Of a stretch of 8,875 nt of DNA, positions 1-6,674 are shown in pieces. The notes beneath the pieces were generated by a model that did no database searches, was not told the DNA's origin, and worked only from the letters and a program-made list of their open reading frames with translations. Numbering within the stretch: position 1 is the first letter of the stretch; the number at the start of each line of letters is the position of its first letter. The stretch spans positions 1 through 8,875 of the forward strand of contig JBBDWJ010000033.1 in the NCBI GenBank assembly GCA_040902925.1, in the 5' to 3' direction. The DNA is from JBBDWJ01 sp040902925. Its GTDB lineage: Bacteria > Acidobacteriota > Terriglobia > Bryobacterales > UBA6623. A program made the translations under genes and the position numbers.

Positions 1-203
1 CTTTGCGTGACGCCGCGACCCAGAGCGCGCGCTACACCTAGCGCGGTCGAGTCCACGGCCGTCACCAGCCGCACCTTCACCGCGTAGGTGAAGATCATGT
101 CGACGGCCAGTCCCGCCAAGGAAAATAGTAAGCCAATGCCCAGCACGATAAAGATCATGACCTGGCCGCGGCACTTGCTCTGATATGCTTTCATGCCAAA
201 CAT
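1..203 (-). CDS. TadG-like Flp pilus assembly protein (N-terminal part, cut by window edge)
   Basis: Only the first 67 codons lie in the window. The gene runs off position 1 and was read by hand from the reverse strand. The protein starts MFGMKAYQSKCRGQ, and residues 14-35 form one hydrophobic segment (VMIFIVLGIGLLFSLAGLAVD). After it comes a stretch ending AVDSTALGVARALGRG, which matches the conserved AxDAAALAGARAL region of TadE/TadG-like minor pseudopilins (Flp pilus assembly TadG, PF13400-type N-terminus). The ATG at 203 is preceded by a GGGGGG run about 8 nt upstream, a reasonable ribosome site; an internal ATG at 194 is an alternative. It is the third gene of a minus-strand Tad cluster. 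Full TadG proteins usually carry a long C-terminal region, often a von Willebrand A domain, which cannot be seen here. The role in the Tad/Flp pilus is inferred from family and context. Confidence 0.8.
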   Translation of the reverse strand, partial: MFGMKAYQSKCRGQVMIFIVLGIGLLFSLAGLAVDMIFTYAVKVRLVTAVDSTALGVARALGRGVTQ

Positions 204-279
204 CGTGGATTCCCCCCGCAAACCTTCAAGCCTTCGAATACTTCCTAGACAATCCGCTGCTGCCAACATACGCCGCTTC

Positions 280-315
280 CCGGGCCGCCTTGCGCTCCAG
301 CGCGGCTAGGCCCGG
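280..315 (-). other. Nested stem-loop between the TadE-like and TadG-like genes
   Basis: CCGGGCC at 280-286 pairs with GGCCCGG at 309-315. Inside it, GCGCT at 292-296 pairs with AGCGC at 299-303. On the minus-strand transcript the structure begins about 7 nt after the TAG stop of the preceding TadE-like gene (323-325). No T-run follows, so a classical intrinsic terminator is not supported. An intra-operon attenuating or mRNA-stabilising hairpin is plausible. The rest of the 119-bp gap before the TadG-like start shows nothing else. Confidence 0.45.
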
Positions 316-322
316 ATATTGG

Positions 323-967
323 CTAGAAGAAAGCCCGCGCATACATGACGCTCGGAGAAAAGATCCCCGGGAACGCCAGGCTCGCCGGCTCGTGGTACGT
401 CTCGACCGCGTACAGGATCTCGTTGTCCGCCATGACGCTTGTCAGCGCCGCCGGCGCGGTGGCCTGGGCATCAGAATTGTTATAAAAATCCGTGTGGTTG
501 CCGTCCGCGCCGATGTTCGAAGGCATCCCGAATTTGCTGTCGTCGATGCTGACATTGCCCACCGTGAAACGCTGCGCAATCACGACCTGCCCGGCGTTGG
601 CGCAACTGCCGGGGCCGGTGCCGCAGTCGGCGGCGGCGGGAATCTTTTGCAACAGAGACAGATACACCACGGTTCTGCCTCCCGCCAGGGTCATACCCAT
701 ACCCGTAGCCGCGTCCACCAGGAATTGCTTGTTGTTGTTCGACTGGAACGAGATTCCGCGCGCGAACATGTTGCCGGCGTTGCGCATCAACTGCCCCATC
801 GTCAGGTGCCGGTCGATCACCATGCCGACCGCAAAGGTGCCGATCGCCATCAAGACTAGAAAAGGCAACGAAACCGCGAACTCGATAACGGACTGGCCGC
901 GCTGGTCGCGGCAAAGCCGGCGCGCTGTTCTGGCTATCGTTTTCCGAAGGCTGGCGCTCATGTTCAT
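323..967 (-). CDS. TadE-like minor pseudopilin
   Basis: The protein is 214 residues from the ATG at 967. A short basic N-terminus is followed by RGQSVIEFAV (about residues 23-32), the hallmark G-x-x-x-x-E-F motif of TadE/TadF-type pseudopilins with Glu29. One transmembrane helix follows (about 31-51), then an extracytoplasmic domain with several Asn/Gly-rich loops and a Cys pair (ADCGTGPGSCAN). Such proteins are thought to be processed by a prepilin peptidase and to help assemble the Flp/Tad pilus; that role is family knowledge. In-frame ATGs also occur at 991, 973 and 961. I chose 967 because AGGGCAGGA lies at ideal spacing from it, whereas 991 overlaps the previous stop and lacks a ribosome site. 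The gap to the upstream TadE-like gene is 14 bp, so the two are probably co-transcribed. Confidence 0.85.
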   Translation of the reverse strand: MNMSASLRKTIARTARRLCRDQRGQSVIEFAVSLPFLVLMAIGTFAVGMVIDRHLTMGQLMRNAGNMFARGISFQSNNNKQFLVDAATGMGMTLAGGRTVVYLSLLQKIPAAADCGTGPGSCANAGQVVIAQRFTVGNVSIDDSKFGMPSNIGADGNHTDFYNNSDAQATAPAALTSVMADNEILYAVETYHEPASLAFPGIFSPSVMYARAFF

Positions 968-981
968 AGACATTCCTGCCC

Positions 982-1551
982 TTACAGGCATTGGCCCGTA
1001 CCGCTGTTATAAGAGGTCGGGTTGGCGACCGTCCCACGGCCCGGAGGCGCTCCGGGGAACGGCTCCAGGCGGTCCGAGGAAGAGACGTTGACTGAGAACG
1101 GCACCAGTTGACCCGTTCCGGGATCGCGCGCCTGAATCAACGATGAGACCGGAAAGACCTCGAAACAGCGGATCGAAACCTGGATCACGCTGCCCGCTTC
1201 CGCGTCGGCAATCTCGCAAGAGGTTCCTGAGCAATCGGGGTCGAAGTACTGGATATCCACATGCGCGTCGAGGGCGCTGCCCTTAAGTAGTCCAAACGTA
1301 TTGTGTTGGATGACATTCTTCACGTAGTCATCAAAGGCTCCGGAATAGGCTGCCGGCGGTTCCCCCGTGATCGCCGCGCGGACCGCCTCGCGAGCCGCAT
1401 GATGGAACGTGGCGCGGATAAACAGCACCCAGGTGAACTCAAACGCTCCCACCAGCAGTGTCAGCATGAGCAGGAAAACCAGCGCGAACTCCACGTAGGC
1501 GTTACCGCGGCGCCCCTGTGCGCTGTTGGCTTTCAACAATCTCAACTGCAT
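982..1551 (-). CDS. TadE-like pilus assembly protein, first gene of the Tad cluster
   Basis: The protein is 189 residues from the ATG at 1551. RRGNAYVEFAL (about residues 14-24) is the TadE motif with Glu21. A hydrophobic helix (about 22-46) and a conserved-looking segment RATFHHAAREAVRAA follow; this is the usual TadE pattern of one helix then a region ending in AAREAAR. The extracytoplasmic part carries four cysteines (107, 112, 129 and 188), which could form disulfides. The reading frame stays open to 1659, but 1551 is the better start: GAGGAG lies about 8 nt upstream and the extra 36 residues do not look like a pseudopilin leader. It is the first gene of a minus-strand run with the second TadE-like and TadG-like genes. 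It is probably a minor subunit or assembly factor of a Tad/Flp pilus; the exact role (TadE versus TadF) cannot be told from sequence alone. Confidence 0.85.
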   Translation of the reverse strand: MQLRLLKANSAQGRRGNAYVEFALVFLLMLTLLVGAFEFTWVLFIRATFHHAAREAVRAAITGEPPAAYSGAFDDYVKNVIQHNTFGLLKGSALDAHVDIQYFDPDCSGTSCEIADAEAGSVIQVSIRCFEVFPVSSLIQARDPGTGQLVPFSVNVSSSDRLEPFPGAPPGRGTVANPTSYNSGTGQCL

Positions 1552-1941
1552 TCCGTCGCTCCTCGCCTGGCGGCCAGCCCGTGCTTGTTCCGCTCGTTCG
1601 ACAGATCCATTTTCCTGAGCCGTCCCCACCGCGGCGCTCGCGCCGCAATTCGTGGCCACTGTCCGGATTGGGTTCGTTCGGCGCTTGCCGGCGCGCTACC
1701 GCTTTCTAGCACTAACTTGTTATCGTACTGCACGGTCAGTTTACCGCCTACTCTCTTTGAGCAACAATTGCCTATAGGTCCTATAACTACACAAATCTTG
1801 ACATAGGCCCATGGCTCACGCAATCAGAGATAACCTAGACTACTAGAAAATAAACACTTATCAGCCATTAATCGGCGAGGTAGGTTCGCTCGGAAGGGCG
1901 TTGCGCGCCAAACCATGGTCAAGTAGTACTAAAACTATAGG

Positions 1942-1956
1942 AGGTAAGCCTTACCT
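1942..1956. repeat. Perfect inverted repeat AGGTAA-GCC-TTACCT
   Basis: Six-base arms flank a 3-base centre, giving a 15-bp operator-like dyad. The left arm overlaps TAGGAGGT, a sequence that would be a very strong ribosome site on the plus strand. However, no ATG, GTG or TTG follows at usable distance (the nearest TTG is about 20 nt on). It may be a protein binding site or chance. Confidence 0.3.
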
Positions 1957-2023
1957 GGACGCTTTTGTCGCAGACCAATCCCGGTCAGGGCATCTAGAAC
2001 GTCGTAAAGCAGCGCCGAATCTC

Positions 2024-2052
2024 AGCATCGAGTTGCTCAGGGCGCCGATGCT
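2024..2052. repeat. Inverted repeat with 15-nt loop
   Basis: AGCATCG at 2024-2030 is the reverse complement of CGATGCT at 2046-2052. No T-tract follows on either strand. Its function is unknown and it could be chance. Confidence 0.25.
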
Positions 2053-2185
2053 ATTGGGCAGATGAGAGTGGGTCTACCGCGTCCAAGGGGCGCCGCGAAA
2101 GGTCGGGAAACGCGCCGTGGACGCAGGGCGGCCGGCAGCCGGGGCTGCGTGTCTCAAGGTTCCCCGCGAGCGCGCCGATGAATCT

Positions 2186-2410
2186 GTGAGGGTATTCGCG
2201 CCTTGTCGTGGTGGGACTGGTCTATTGGGCGGGCGGCTGGCAGGGGGGCTCTTGTTGCAGGAATTCGTGGCCGGGGAGACGCACGCCGAGAAGCAGTCCT
2301 ACGGTTACGTTGCCGAGGTGGGAGCCGCCGAGCCGGGCCTTGCGGAACCGGCCGCCATGGCGGCCTTGAACAAGGGCGCCGTTCCCAGGCGCTACGATGG
2401 CTGGGACTAA
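2186..2410 (+). CDS. Possible small hypothetical protein
   Basis: An open frame extends from 2117 to the TAA at 2408-2410. I place a tentative GTG start at 2186, which gives 74 residues. The second half (from about 2250) shows G-rich first codon positions, AT-richer second positions and mostly G/C third positions, the pattern expected of a real gene in this GC-rich genome. The product would be a short hydrophobic Gly/Leu stretch (LLGGRLAGGLLL) followed by an acidic, Ala-rich tail ending RRYDGWD. I recognise no family. The neighbouring frame reads LVVVGLVYWAGGW just before a run of six G at 2243-2248, so a frameshifted, formerly membrane-anchored protein is another reading. There is no clear ribosome site. 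It lies 105 bp upstream of the amidase gene on the same strand. Low confidence. Confidence 0.3.
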   Translation: MRVFAPCRGGTGLLGGRLAGGLLLQEFVAGETHAEKQSYGYVAEVGAAEPGLAEPAAMAALNKGAVPRRYDGWD

Positions 2411-2446
2411 GTAAAAACGCGGCTGCGCGGCTTCGGGGGCGTTCGC

Positions 2447-2452
2447 TATACT
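2447..2452 (+). promoter_or_regulatory. Candidate -10 element (TATACT) for the amidase gene
   Basis: TATACT lies 64 bp before the ATG at 2516, within otherwise GC-rich DNA. No good -35 hexamer sits 16-18 bp upstream. The same hexamer also occurs in two other gene starts in this window (8556-8561 on plus, 4498-4503 on minus), which supports a role as a housekeeping -10. Confidence 0.4.
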
Positions 2453-2515
2453 CAACCACAAAGGTGGACCGATCGCCTCCATCTGGCACGCCGCGCCCCG
2501 AATTTTGATTGCTAC

Positions 2516-3865
2516 ATGCCTTCCGTTCCCGATCCGGACCTCTCGCAGGTCATCGAGTCTTATAGCGCCCGCTTCCGCGACCCGGTCGATCGGCTGAAGT
2601 TTCTGCGTGTTTGCGTCCAGGTGGCCGAGGAGGCTCCGCCGCTGCTGGGGCGCGCCCGCGGCAGGCTCGGATACCGCTTGATCGTCCTGGACTCGCTGCG
2701 CCGTACGCACGGACTCACGAACAAACCCGTTCCGATGCAGGACCGCGTCCTGCTGGTGCTGTTTCGCGGTTGGCGGGCTGCCGCCCGCTACGTTCCGCTG
2801 GCCGCGGCGGCGACCGCTCTTGTGCTGTTGATCCTGGGCAGCTTTGTGACGCTGCGCGAACCGCCCGCCGAGGCCGAAGCTACCCAGCCAGCGCGCCCCG
2901 CCGGCATCGGGTTAACGCCGGCTGCTCACGCCGCTCTGGGGGATGAAACCCGAGTCGTCGCGCAGCCGCTGGAAGTGTGGCTGGTGGAAACCAGCGGCGA
3001 CGGCGAGCTCTACAGCAACGGGCTGCGCGTTCTCAATGAATATTCCAAGCACTCCAGCCCGCGCTCGTTTACGGTTTACTCGCCGGGCGCTGACGGCATG
3101 CCCGATTCGCCGCAGCAGCGCAAAAAACCCATTGGCATTGTGTATCACACCACGGTCAGCGACATCATGCCGCCGCTGGAGCGCGCCAACAATCAGCTCA
3201 TCCGCTACCGCGGCGCCCGGCTGCTCACCTACATCGCGAGGGAGAGTCTCTACAACTTCGTGATCGACCGCTTCGGCCGCGTCTACCGCACCGTTCCCGA
3301 AACCGAATTCTGCCACCATGCCGGCTACTCGATTTGGGCCGAGGGCGGCGAGCTCTATTTCAACCTCAACCATAGCTTCATCGCCGTCGCTTTCGAGACC
3401 CGGCCCGAAGCTCTGGACCCCAACGCGCCGCCTCAGGAAGCGGTTACCGCGGCGCAAGTTACCAGCGCCCGGCTGCTTACGCAAATGCTGCGCGAGAAAT
3501 TCGGAATTGTGGAAGGAAACTGCGTCACCCACGAGATGGTGTCGGTCAATCCCGACAACATGCTGATCGGCTACCACACCGATTGGAAGGGGCGCTTTCC
3601 GTTCACCGCTGTCGGCTTGCCGGACAACTATCAGCGGACGCTGCCGAGCATCGCCGACTGGGGCTTCGAGTACGATTCGCAATTCAAGAAGGAGCTCGAC
3701 GGCCGCCTCTGGCCCGGCGTGCGCGCCTCGACGCGGCAATTCGAAAGCGAAGCCCGCTCGCGCGATCTCGCCGTGGAGCGTTACCGTCGCGACAAGCAGA
3801 CGAAGTACAAGGAATTTCTGGCCGGCCTGCGCGAAAGCGACACTCGCAGCTCACCAACCGAGTAG
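2516..3865 (+). CDS. Membrane-anchored N-acetylmuramoyl-L-alanine amidase (amidase_2/PGRP family)
   Basis: This 449-residue protein probably cleaves the bond between N-acetylmuramic acid and L-alanine in peptidoglycan. Residues 1-90 form a basic, probably cytoplasmic domain of unknown function. One transmembrane helix (about 93-112) follows, then a Pro/Ala linker, so the rest should lie in the periplasm. The amidase_2 fold spans about 205-360: IVYHTT gives the first zinc ligand His211, NFVIDRFGRVYRTV is the typical core strand pair, CHHAG (266-270) is the conserved histidine turn, and NHSFIAVAFE (285-294) matches the family N-x-x-S-I-G-I-E strand. THE (His339) and the GYHTDW motif (His354, Asp356) supply likely remaining zinc or catalytic residues. 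The interval from His339 to the HTDW motif is longer than the His-to-Asp spacing in AmpD. The tail (about 385-449) is charged and probably helical. No strong ribosome site precedes the ATG; other in-frame starts further upstream are absent down to the stop at 2408. Confidence 0.85.
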   Translation: MPSVPDPDLSQVIESYSARFRDPVDRLKFLRVCVQVAEEAPPLLGRARGRLGYRLIVLDSLRRTHGLTNKPVPMQDRVLLVLFRGWRAAARYVPLAAAATALVLLILGSFVTLREPPAEAEATQPARPAGIGLTPAAHAALGDETRVVAQPLEVWLVETSGDGELYSNGLRVLNEYSKHSSPRSFTVYSPGADGMPDSPQQRKKPIGIVYHTTVSDIMPPLERANNQLIRYRGARLLTYIARESLYNFVIDRFGRVYRTVPETEFCHHAGYSIWAEGGELYFNLNHSFIAVAFETRPEALDPNAPPQEAVTAAQVTSARLLTQMLREKFGIVEGNCVTHEMVSVNPDNMLIGYHTDWKGRFPFTAVGLPDNYQRTLPSIADWGFEYDSQFKKELDGRLWPGVRASTRQFESEARSRDLAVERYRRDKQTKYKEFLAGLRESDTRSSPTE

Positions 3866-3906
3866 ACAGCCCCGCCTGCTACCACCGCCGCCACGGATGG
3901 CCCTTG

Positions 3907-3922
3907 GGAACGGCCGTGTTCC
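3907..3922. other. Weak hairpin between converging genes
   Basis: GGAAC at 3907-3911 pairs with GTTCC at 3918-3922 around a 6-nt loop, in the 98-bp gap between the converging amidase and YbaN-like genes. It is only five pairs with no T-run, so it is at most a poor terminator candidate. Nothing else stands out in this gap. Confidence 0.2.
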
Positions 3923-3963
3923 AGCCCGCCAGGGAGCTCTAATCCACCAGGGAAGAATTCGGA

Positions 3964-4392
3964 TTAACCGCGAACGACCGGCAGTCGAATCAGCACGACC
4001 AAACCCGTCAACGCCAGCGCCGCGAGAGCAGCCAGCCCGAGCGGCGGCAGATTTCCGTAGATGGCCGACAGCGTCACCGCACTCAGCGACACCACGATCG
4101 AAATCACTTTGACGCGCGGCCGAACGCCGCCGTGGCGGTGCCAGTCTTCCAGCAGCGGGCCGAAGGCGCGACTGCGAAGCAGCTTTTCGTTGAGGCTCGG
4201 GGACGAACGCACCAGCAGAAAGCTCGTTACCAGCAAGAACGGAGTCGTTGGCAGCAACGGCAGGATTGCCCCCAGCACGGCGAGTCCAAAAAAAAACGCC
4301 GCCAGCGTCAAGTAGACGACGCGGCGCGGCCCGTCGACGGCCGCGAGCCGTGGCTCGGCGGAAACCGCGGTTAGAGGTTGCTCATTGGTCAT
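3964..4392 (-). CDS. YbaN/DUF454 family inner-membrane protein
   Basis: The protein is 142 residues from the ATG at 4392. A short polar N-terminus is followed by two close hydrophobic helices (about 25-45 and 46-62). The family signature runs through GAILPLLPTTPFLL (41-54) and LVRSSPSLNEKLLRSRAFGP (60-79), then LLEDWHRHGGVRPRVK (80-95). Two further helices (about 95-113 and 115-137) end the protein. This layout and length match the DUF454 (YbaN-like) family, whose biochemical function is not established. The reading frame is open to 4491, but residues encoded above 4392 are basic and unrelated to the family, so 4392 is preferred although it has no good ribosome site. It is divergent from the glycosyltransferase gene and convergent with the amidase. 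Confidence 0.85.
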   Translation of the reverse strand: MTNEQPLTAVSAEPRLAAVDGPRRVVYLTLAAFFFGLAVLGAILPLLPTTPFLLVTSFLLVRSSPSLNEKLLRSRAFGPLLEDWHRHGGVRPRVKVISIVVSLSAVTLSAIYGNLPPLGLAALAALALTGLVVLIRLPVVRG

Positions 4393-4497
4393 GGATCGAC
4401 TACGCTGCCAGCCTGCCGCTCCGCGATCGGATCTCGCGAGCAACTCGACAGGCGCCACATGGCCCGGCGCAACCGCCAAAGCCCTTCGCAACGCTTC

Positions 4498-4529
4498 AGT
4501 ATACCCTTCGCTTGATGCGCTTTAGTCAA
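4498..4529. promoter_or_regulatory. Candidate overlapping divergent promoters around GTATAC
   Basis: The palindrome GTATAC (4499-4504) provides TATACT on the minus strand (4498-4503) and TATACC on the plus strand (4500-4505). On the minus strand TTGACT lies upstream (complement of 4524-4529), but its spacer is 20 bp, longer than the usual 16-18. The plus strand has no clear -35. If used, the minus element would give the YbaN-like gene a leader of about 100 nt. The plus element would start transcription close to 4512, just before the ATG at 4515. Confidence 0.4.
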
Positions 4530-4550
4530 CTCTGCTCCACTGAGAAGGGT

Positions 4551-6386
4551 ATGGAGGTGGTTCGCGATTCCTCGCCCACGCAGGGCGCGCCGGCCGGCCG
4601 TGGCGATGTGCGCCCGAGTTGGATCGACGACGCCCGCCTGCAGCGCGCGGTGGTGCTGGCGGTGGCCTGCATCGTTTTCCTGGGAACGCTGGTCAGCCCG
4701 CCATCGCTGATGGACGACGTTGACTCCGCATACGCACAAGTCGCGCGCGTGATGCTCGAAAGCGGCGATTGGGTCACCGGCCGGCTCAACGGCGTGCTGT
4801 ATGTCGATAAGCCGCCGCTGCAAGTGTGGGCCATGGCGGTTTCGTTTGCGATCTTCGGCGTCCACGATTGGGCTGCGCGGCTGCCGCTGGCGCTCGCGGC
4901 GGTAGCTCTGTGTTGGGTGACGTGCCGTTTCGGGCGTTGGGCGTTTGGCGGCAGGGCTGGTTTCTACGCAGGGTTGGCGCTTTCGACATCGATCGGGATG
5001 TTCCTGTTTACCCGCGTCAGGATTCCCGATGCCGCCGTCGCACTGACCACCACACTGGCTCTGTGGTCGCTTCTTCGCGCGCTCGAAGAGAACGAAACGC
5101 GGCCCCGGGTTTGGGCCGCTCTACTTGCAGCGTCGCTCGGCGTAGGGCTGCTCCTCAAAGGGCTTGTGGCGGCCGTGCTGCCGGCCGGCGCTGCTTTCGT
5201 GTATTTGCTCGCGACGAAGCAGTTGTTGCTGGCGCGCACTTGGCGGCGGCTCTGTCCGCTTTCCGGATTCCTGATTGTCGCGGCCATCGCCGCGCCGTGG
5301 CATCTGTTGGCGATCGCCAGAAACCCGCCTTACATCGAGTTCACGCTGCAAAGCGGCCCGGGACAATACCGCGGCTTTTTCTGGCGCTATTTTCTGAACG
5401 AACACCTGCTGCGTTACCTGGGTCTGCGCTACCCGCGCGACTACGATACGCTGGCGCTGCCGGCTTTTTGGTCGTTGCATGCCGTGTGGTTGTTTCCGTG
5501 GAGCCTCTTCCTGCCGGCGGCTCTCAAGCTGGACTATCGGGCTGCGACTCGCGCGGCTCGTACACGCCTGCTGGCTCTGTGTTGGATCGGTTTCGTGCTG
5601 GTTTTCTTTTCGTTTTCGACGCGCCAGGAGTATTACTCGCTGCCCGGCTATCCGGCCCTAGCGTTGCTGGCGGGTTCGGCGATCGCCGCGGGCTGGGGCG
5701 TTCGTTCGGCGGCTCGGGCGGGCGGCGTCATCGCGTTCGCGCTGCTCGTCATGTTGGGCGCGATCCACTACACCGTGCGTGATGTGGAGGCCGTTGGCGG
5801 CATCGCGCGCACTCTGACGCAGAATCCCGAGTCGTACACCTTGTCGTTGGGCCACATGCAGGATCTCACGCTCGAATCGTTCGCGTATCTGCGCTTACCG
5901 GCGGTGGTGATTTCGATCGGCCTGTTGATCGGCGCGATCGGCGCGTGGCGATTTCGCGGCACGCGAGCGCTGCTCTCTCTGGCGGTGATGATGCTGTTCT
6001 TCGTCCACGCCGCGCGGCTCGCGATGGTAGAGTTCGATCCCTATCTCTCCTCGCAGCCGCTGGCGGAAGCGCTGAACGAGAGCCCGCCGGGAAAGCTGAT
6101 CGTCGATCACGAGTACTACGCTTTCTCGTCCGTTTTCTTTTATACGAACCGGGAAGCCCTGTTGTTGAACGGCCGCGTGAACAACCTGGAGTACGGATCG
6201 AACGGTCCCGGAGCGCCTGAGGTATTTATCAGCGACGGGGATCTACCGGGGCTATGGAATAGCTCGGAGCGTTGGTATCTGGTGACGTTTCAGGAAGACC
6301 TGCCGCGGCTGGGGACGCTGGTTGGCGCGGCGAATCTAAAAACGGTCGTCGCGCGCGGCGGGAAGGTGCTGCTAACTAACCACTAG
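4551..6386 (+). CDS. ArnT-like membrane glycosyltransferase (GT39/GT83, PMT_2 family)
   Basis: From the ATG at 4551 the protein has 611 residues with about a dozen hydrophobic helices. Family members transfer a sugar from a polyprenyl-phosphate carrier to a lipid, glycan or protein on the outer face of the inner membrane; the acceptor here is unknown. The first periplasmic loop carries the acidic pair Asp55-Asp56 in LMDDVDSAYAQVARVMLESG and then GVLYVDKPPLQVW (81-93), matching ArnT's D-E...KPPL-W motif. Asp160 in RIPDAAVAL, LLKGL (201-205), PWHLLAIARNP (249-259), FFWRYFLNEHLLRY (276-289, Glu284/His285) and STRQEYYSLPGYPALALL (356-373) are further family motifs. A soluble C-terminal domain of about 120 residues ends the protein. 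An in-frame ATG at 4515 would add 12 residues; I prefer 4551 because GAGAAGG lies just before it, though spacing is tight. The frame open back to 4248 overlaps the YbaN-like gene and is not credible. Confidence 0.85.
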   Translation: MEVVRDSSPTQGAPAGRGDVRPSWIDDARLQRAVVLAVACIVFLGTLVSPPSLMDDVDSAYAQVARVMLESGDWVTGRLNGVLYVDKPPLQVWAMAVSFAIFGVHDWAARLPLALAAVALCWVTCRFGRWAFGGRAGFYAGLALSTSIGMFLFTRVRIPDAAVALTTTLALWSLLRALEENETRPRVWAALLAASLGVGLLLKGLVAAVLPAGAAFVYLLATKQLLLARTWRRLCPLSGFLIVAAIAAPWHLLAIARNPPYIEFTLQSGPGQYRGFFWRYFLNEHLLRYLGLRYPRDYDTLALPAFWSLHAVWLFPWSLFLPAALKLDYRAATRAARTRLLALCWIGFVLVFFSFSTRQEYYSLPGYPALALLAGSAIAAGWGVRSAARAGGVIAFALLVMLGAIHYTVRDVEAVGGIARTLTQNPESYTLSLGHMQDLTLESFAYLRLPAVVISIGLLIGAIGAWRFRGTRALLSLAVMMLFFVHAARLAMVEFDPYLSSQPLAEALNESPPGKLIVDHEYYAFSSVFFYTNREALLLNGRVNNLEYGSNGPGAPEVFISDGDLPGLWNSSERWYLVTFQEDLPRLGTLVGAANLKTVVARGGKVLLTNH

Positions 6387-6404
6387 ATCGGCAACGAGAA
6401 TTCG

Positions 6405-6490
6405 GCGCCTAGCCGGAGCGCACAAGCTTATCGTACTCGGAGTGAGTGCCGATCCAGATCCAGGTGATGGTTCCTGAGCGCGCCTAGCCG
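6405..6490. repeat. 11-bp direct repeat GCGCCTAGCCG flanking the toxin C-terminus
   Basis: Identical copies lie at 6405-6415 and 6480-6490, exactly 75 bp (25 codons) apart. Read on the minus strand, each contains a TAG in the toxin frame: the upper copy supplies the premature stop and the lower copy the terminal stop of the residual frame. Confidence 0.6.
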
Positions 6491-6674
6491 ACTGCGCGAT
6501 AGTGATCCCCGACTCGAATGGTAAATCGTTCGTCGCTGCCTTTCAGGCGGCGAAAATAAAGGGATGGGTGACTGGGATTGTGCAGCCACAAGCGGTAGGG
6601 AATGCAGCCTTTTGAACTTCGGCCGGCAAGGCGTCGAAGAGGTTCCAGAATCGCCCCGTGGCGACGGATCTCAT
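6409..6674 (-). pseudogene. Broken RelE/ParE-family toxin (frameshift plus premature stop)
   Basis: Three pieces of one toxin can be read. The start ATG (6672-6674) overlaps the antitoxin stop by four bases (ATGA) and opens MRSVATGRFWNLFDALPAEV, typical of the RelE-like N-terminus; this frame continues only to a TGA at 6543-6545. From about 6600 the family sequence resumes in a different frame: YRLWLHNPSHPSLYF, then RRLKGSDERFTIRVGDHYRA, then a TAG at 6484-6486. After the TAG, in the same frame, TITWIWIGTHSEYDKLV continues to a TAG at 6409-6411; this matches the normal C-terminus of these toxins. A functional toxin would read straight through about 85-90 residues. The net frame change near 6600-6615 equals a loss of one base or a multiple-of-three variant of it; alignment with the family suggests about four bases missing. 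As an intact gene it would be an mRNA interferase-type toxin. Confidence 0.85.

Larger units (their letters stand above)
1552..2185. other. Long non-coding stretch upstream of the Tad cluster
   Basis: No ORF here has convincing protein-like composition. Positions about 1730-1940 are clearly richer in A and T than the surroundings, as expected of a regulatory region serving the minus-strand Tad genes. Visible small elements are a 9-bp-period repeat CCTATAGGT/CCTATAACT at 1771-1788, an inverted repeat AGGTAA-GCC-TTACCT at 1942-1956 directly overlapping an isolated Shine-Dalgarno-like TAGGAGGT (1938-1945), and a 7-bp stem AGCATCG/CGATGCT at 2024-2030 and 2046-2052. I could not place a confident -35/-10 pair for the Tad genes. 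The short minus-strand frame reaching 1823 has no protein features and looks like leader sequence. I compared the stretch by eye with SRP RNA, GEMM riboswitch and RNase P motifs and found no match. Confidence 0.5.

Noticed and set aside
185..1091. Plus-strand frames opposite the Tad genes
   Set aside because: They mirror the codon structure of the pseudopilin genes, are rich in Arg/His/Val without motifs, and lack ribosome sites.
1880..1960. SRP-RNA-like CGGAAGGG and GEMM-like CAAACC words
   Set aside because: Only short words match. The conserved apical loop and flanking helices of SRP RNA and the GEMM core are absent.
2912..3739. A 275-residue minus-strand frame opposite the amidase
   Set aside because: The amidase motifs are unmistakable on the plus strand. 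The reverse frame has no recognisable domain.
4248..4550. An N-terminal extension of the glycosyltransferase frame
   Set aside because: It overlaps the YbaN-like gene on the other strand, is Arg/Ala/Pro-rich without family similarity, and better starts exist at 4515 and 4551.
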